A DNA stretch of 15,453 nt from Clostridia bacterium. Its GTDB lineage: Bacteria > Bacillota > Clostridia > Christensenellales > CAG-1252. The DNA lies in contig JAEDHM010000020.1 of the NCBI GenBank assembly GCA_016296985.1, positions 1-15,453 on the forward strand, given 5' to 3'. Each line of letters begins with the position of its first letter. Position 1 is the stretch's first letter. The notes under the pieces were generated by a model that was given only the letters and a program-made list of their open reading frames with translations, did no database searches and was not told the DNA's origin. Below are positions 14,692 through 15,453 of the stretch, one piece after another. The translations under genes were made by a program, and so were the position numbers.

Positions 14692-14723
14692 AAAAAGGCG
14701 GACTTTTAATACAGTTCGCCTTT
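14692..14723 (-). terminator. Terminator of the minus-strand unknown gene
   Basis: Read on the minus strand, AAAGGCGAACT (14723-14713) pairs with AGTCCGCCTTT (14704-14694) across an 8-base loop with one G-T pair, followed by T's (complement of the A-run at 14692-14696). It begins six bases after the stop of the gene ending at 14730. Confidence 0.8.
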
Positions 14724-14729
14724 AATACT

Positions 14730-15453
14730 TTAAGTGAATTTTTTATAATAAGCATTTAAATCTGCTCGACTTGCATCAAACCATTGACTTGATATAAAGT
14801 AATCAATTCCGTCAACATTGACAGGCTGTCTATAATATCTAAAGTGGTCACTTTGTCCTCTATTAGAATCATAAGATAAAGCCAAAACAGGATATACTAC
14901 TTTTTTGAAGTTTTGTCGAGAGTATTCCTTAGTCAATAGCAACTGAATTTCTTGTTGCGACAACTTCTTTTCCGTCAACAATCTTGAAAACAAATGATAT
15001 GCCAAAATTCCACAGGTAATTGCGTTATATGTACTTTCATCATCAATATCAAAATCAATATTGTTTTTTTGCTTTGATTTAATAAGGAATTTTAAGTCTT
15101 GGAAATCAAATTCAAAATACTCAAACAAATCACGCAAGATATTAATTTTATGTTGCGAACTTAAATTTGTTTCAATATACATTGTAGAACTTAATTCGTG
15201 TGCTGCACGTAATTTAGAGGAATCTTCACTATGATATACGGATTCTCTTTTTGCAAAACGAGCAGGGTCAAGCATATAAAGAATTGCGTTAATCTTTTTA
15301 TATGCGTCAGTGATATTGTCTGAAATTATTTCATCACCAAGCATATTGATTTTTACAATCACTTTATTTGTAAAATCTATATCATCTTCCAGAGTAATCC
15401 ATTCTTCCGCAACGTCGGGAGCAAAATCAGTAATCGGCGTATTCCATATTTCT
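14730..15453 (-). CDS. Unknown AT-rich gene, N-terminus beyond the window
   Basis: The frame is open from the stop (14732-14730) to the right edge, giving at least 240 codons. A GTG at 15362 could start a 210-residue protein, but no ribosome binding site precedes it and the 30 codons upstream read as ordinary protein (EIWNTPITDFAPDVAEEW), so the true start is probably outside. There are no membrane segments; the protein is rich in Asp, Tyr, Lys and Ser, with a C-terminus FRYYRQPVNVDGIDYFISSQ followed by WF and a tyrosine-rich end. I recognise no family. The DNA is clearly more AT-rich than the housekeeping genes to the left, and it adjoins a tRNA, both common in acquired DNA. It is convergent to the tRNA and has its own terminator. 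Confidence 0.75.
   Translation of the reverse strand, partial: EIWNTPITDFAPDVAEEWITLEDDIDFTNKVIVKINMLGDEIISDNITDAYKKINAILYMLDPARFAKRESVYHSEDSSKLRAAHELSSTMYIETNLSSQHKINILRDLFEYFEFDFQDLKFLIKSKQKNNIDFDIDDESTYNAITCGILAYHLFSRLLTEKKLSQQEIQLLLTKEYSRQNFKKVVYPVLALSYDSNRGQSDHFRYYRQPVNVDGIDYFISSQWFDASRADLNAYYKKFT

Overview
The window looks like chromosome from a low-GC, endospore-forming Firmicute, most likely an uncultured gut-type member of the Clostridia. The grounds are spoIVA (sporulating Firmicutes only), strong AAGGAGG-type ribosome binding sites, consensus SigA promoters and an overall base composition near 40% GC by eye. I cannot name a species. No CRISPR array, transposase, phage structural gene or recognised defence system is visible.

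Layout. 62-819: a sulfite-exporter-type (TSUP) permease split into two translationally coupled half-size genes. 849-1556: a sugar-phosphate nucleotidyltransferase. 1563-5189: a transcription unit with its own promoter and a palindrome over its start, encoding a TrmR-type O-methyltransferase, a U32/TrhP-type tRNA hydroxylation protein, a degenerate GT28-like glycosyltransferase and a cyclophilin, ending in an intrinsic terminator. 5297-5953: an unknown membrane protein. 5991-10797: an apparent four-gene operon with a possibly leaderless start, encoding a PDZ/radical SAM/DUF512 protein, the ribosome-assembly GTPase Der, a class Ic aminotransferase and a PLP-family kinase. 10798-12334: spoIVA, alone, behind a good SigE-type promoter. 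A bidirectional terminator separates it from the minus-strand lipid kinase (12417-13289) and an unknown membrane protein (13343-14071), each with a consensus promoter. 14242-14606: tRNA-Lys(CUU) with its promoter, a terminator, and then a GC-richer structured segment that ends in a second copy of the tRNA 3' end and a second terminator. 14730-15453: an AT-rich unknown minus-strand gene running off the right edge.

How genes fit together. TrmR and TrhP homologues are adjacent and belong to one pathway, 5-hydroxy/5-methoxyuridine at tRNA wobble position 34. The aminotransferase needs PLP, and the next gene is a pyridoxal/hydroxymethylpyrimidine kinase homologue that could supply it. SpoIVA is the ATPase base layer of the spore coat and is expected in the mother cell, which fits the SigE-like promoter.

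Most of the window is housekeeping. The least explained part is 14360-14606: about 175 bp behind tRNA-Lys that begins with an inverted copy of the T-arm, can fold into a branched structure, and ends with a direct copy of the last 16 tRNA bases plus one following base. It looks like a miniature tRNA-3'-end-associated element, and it sits at the junction with AT-rich, probably accessory DNA.
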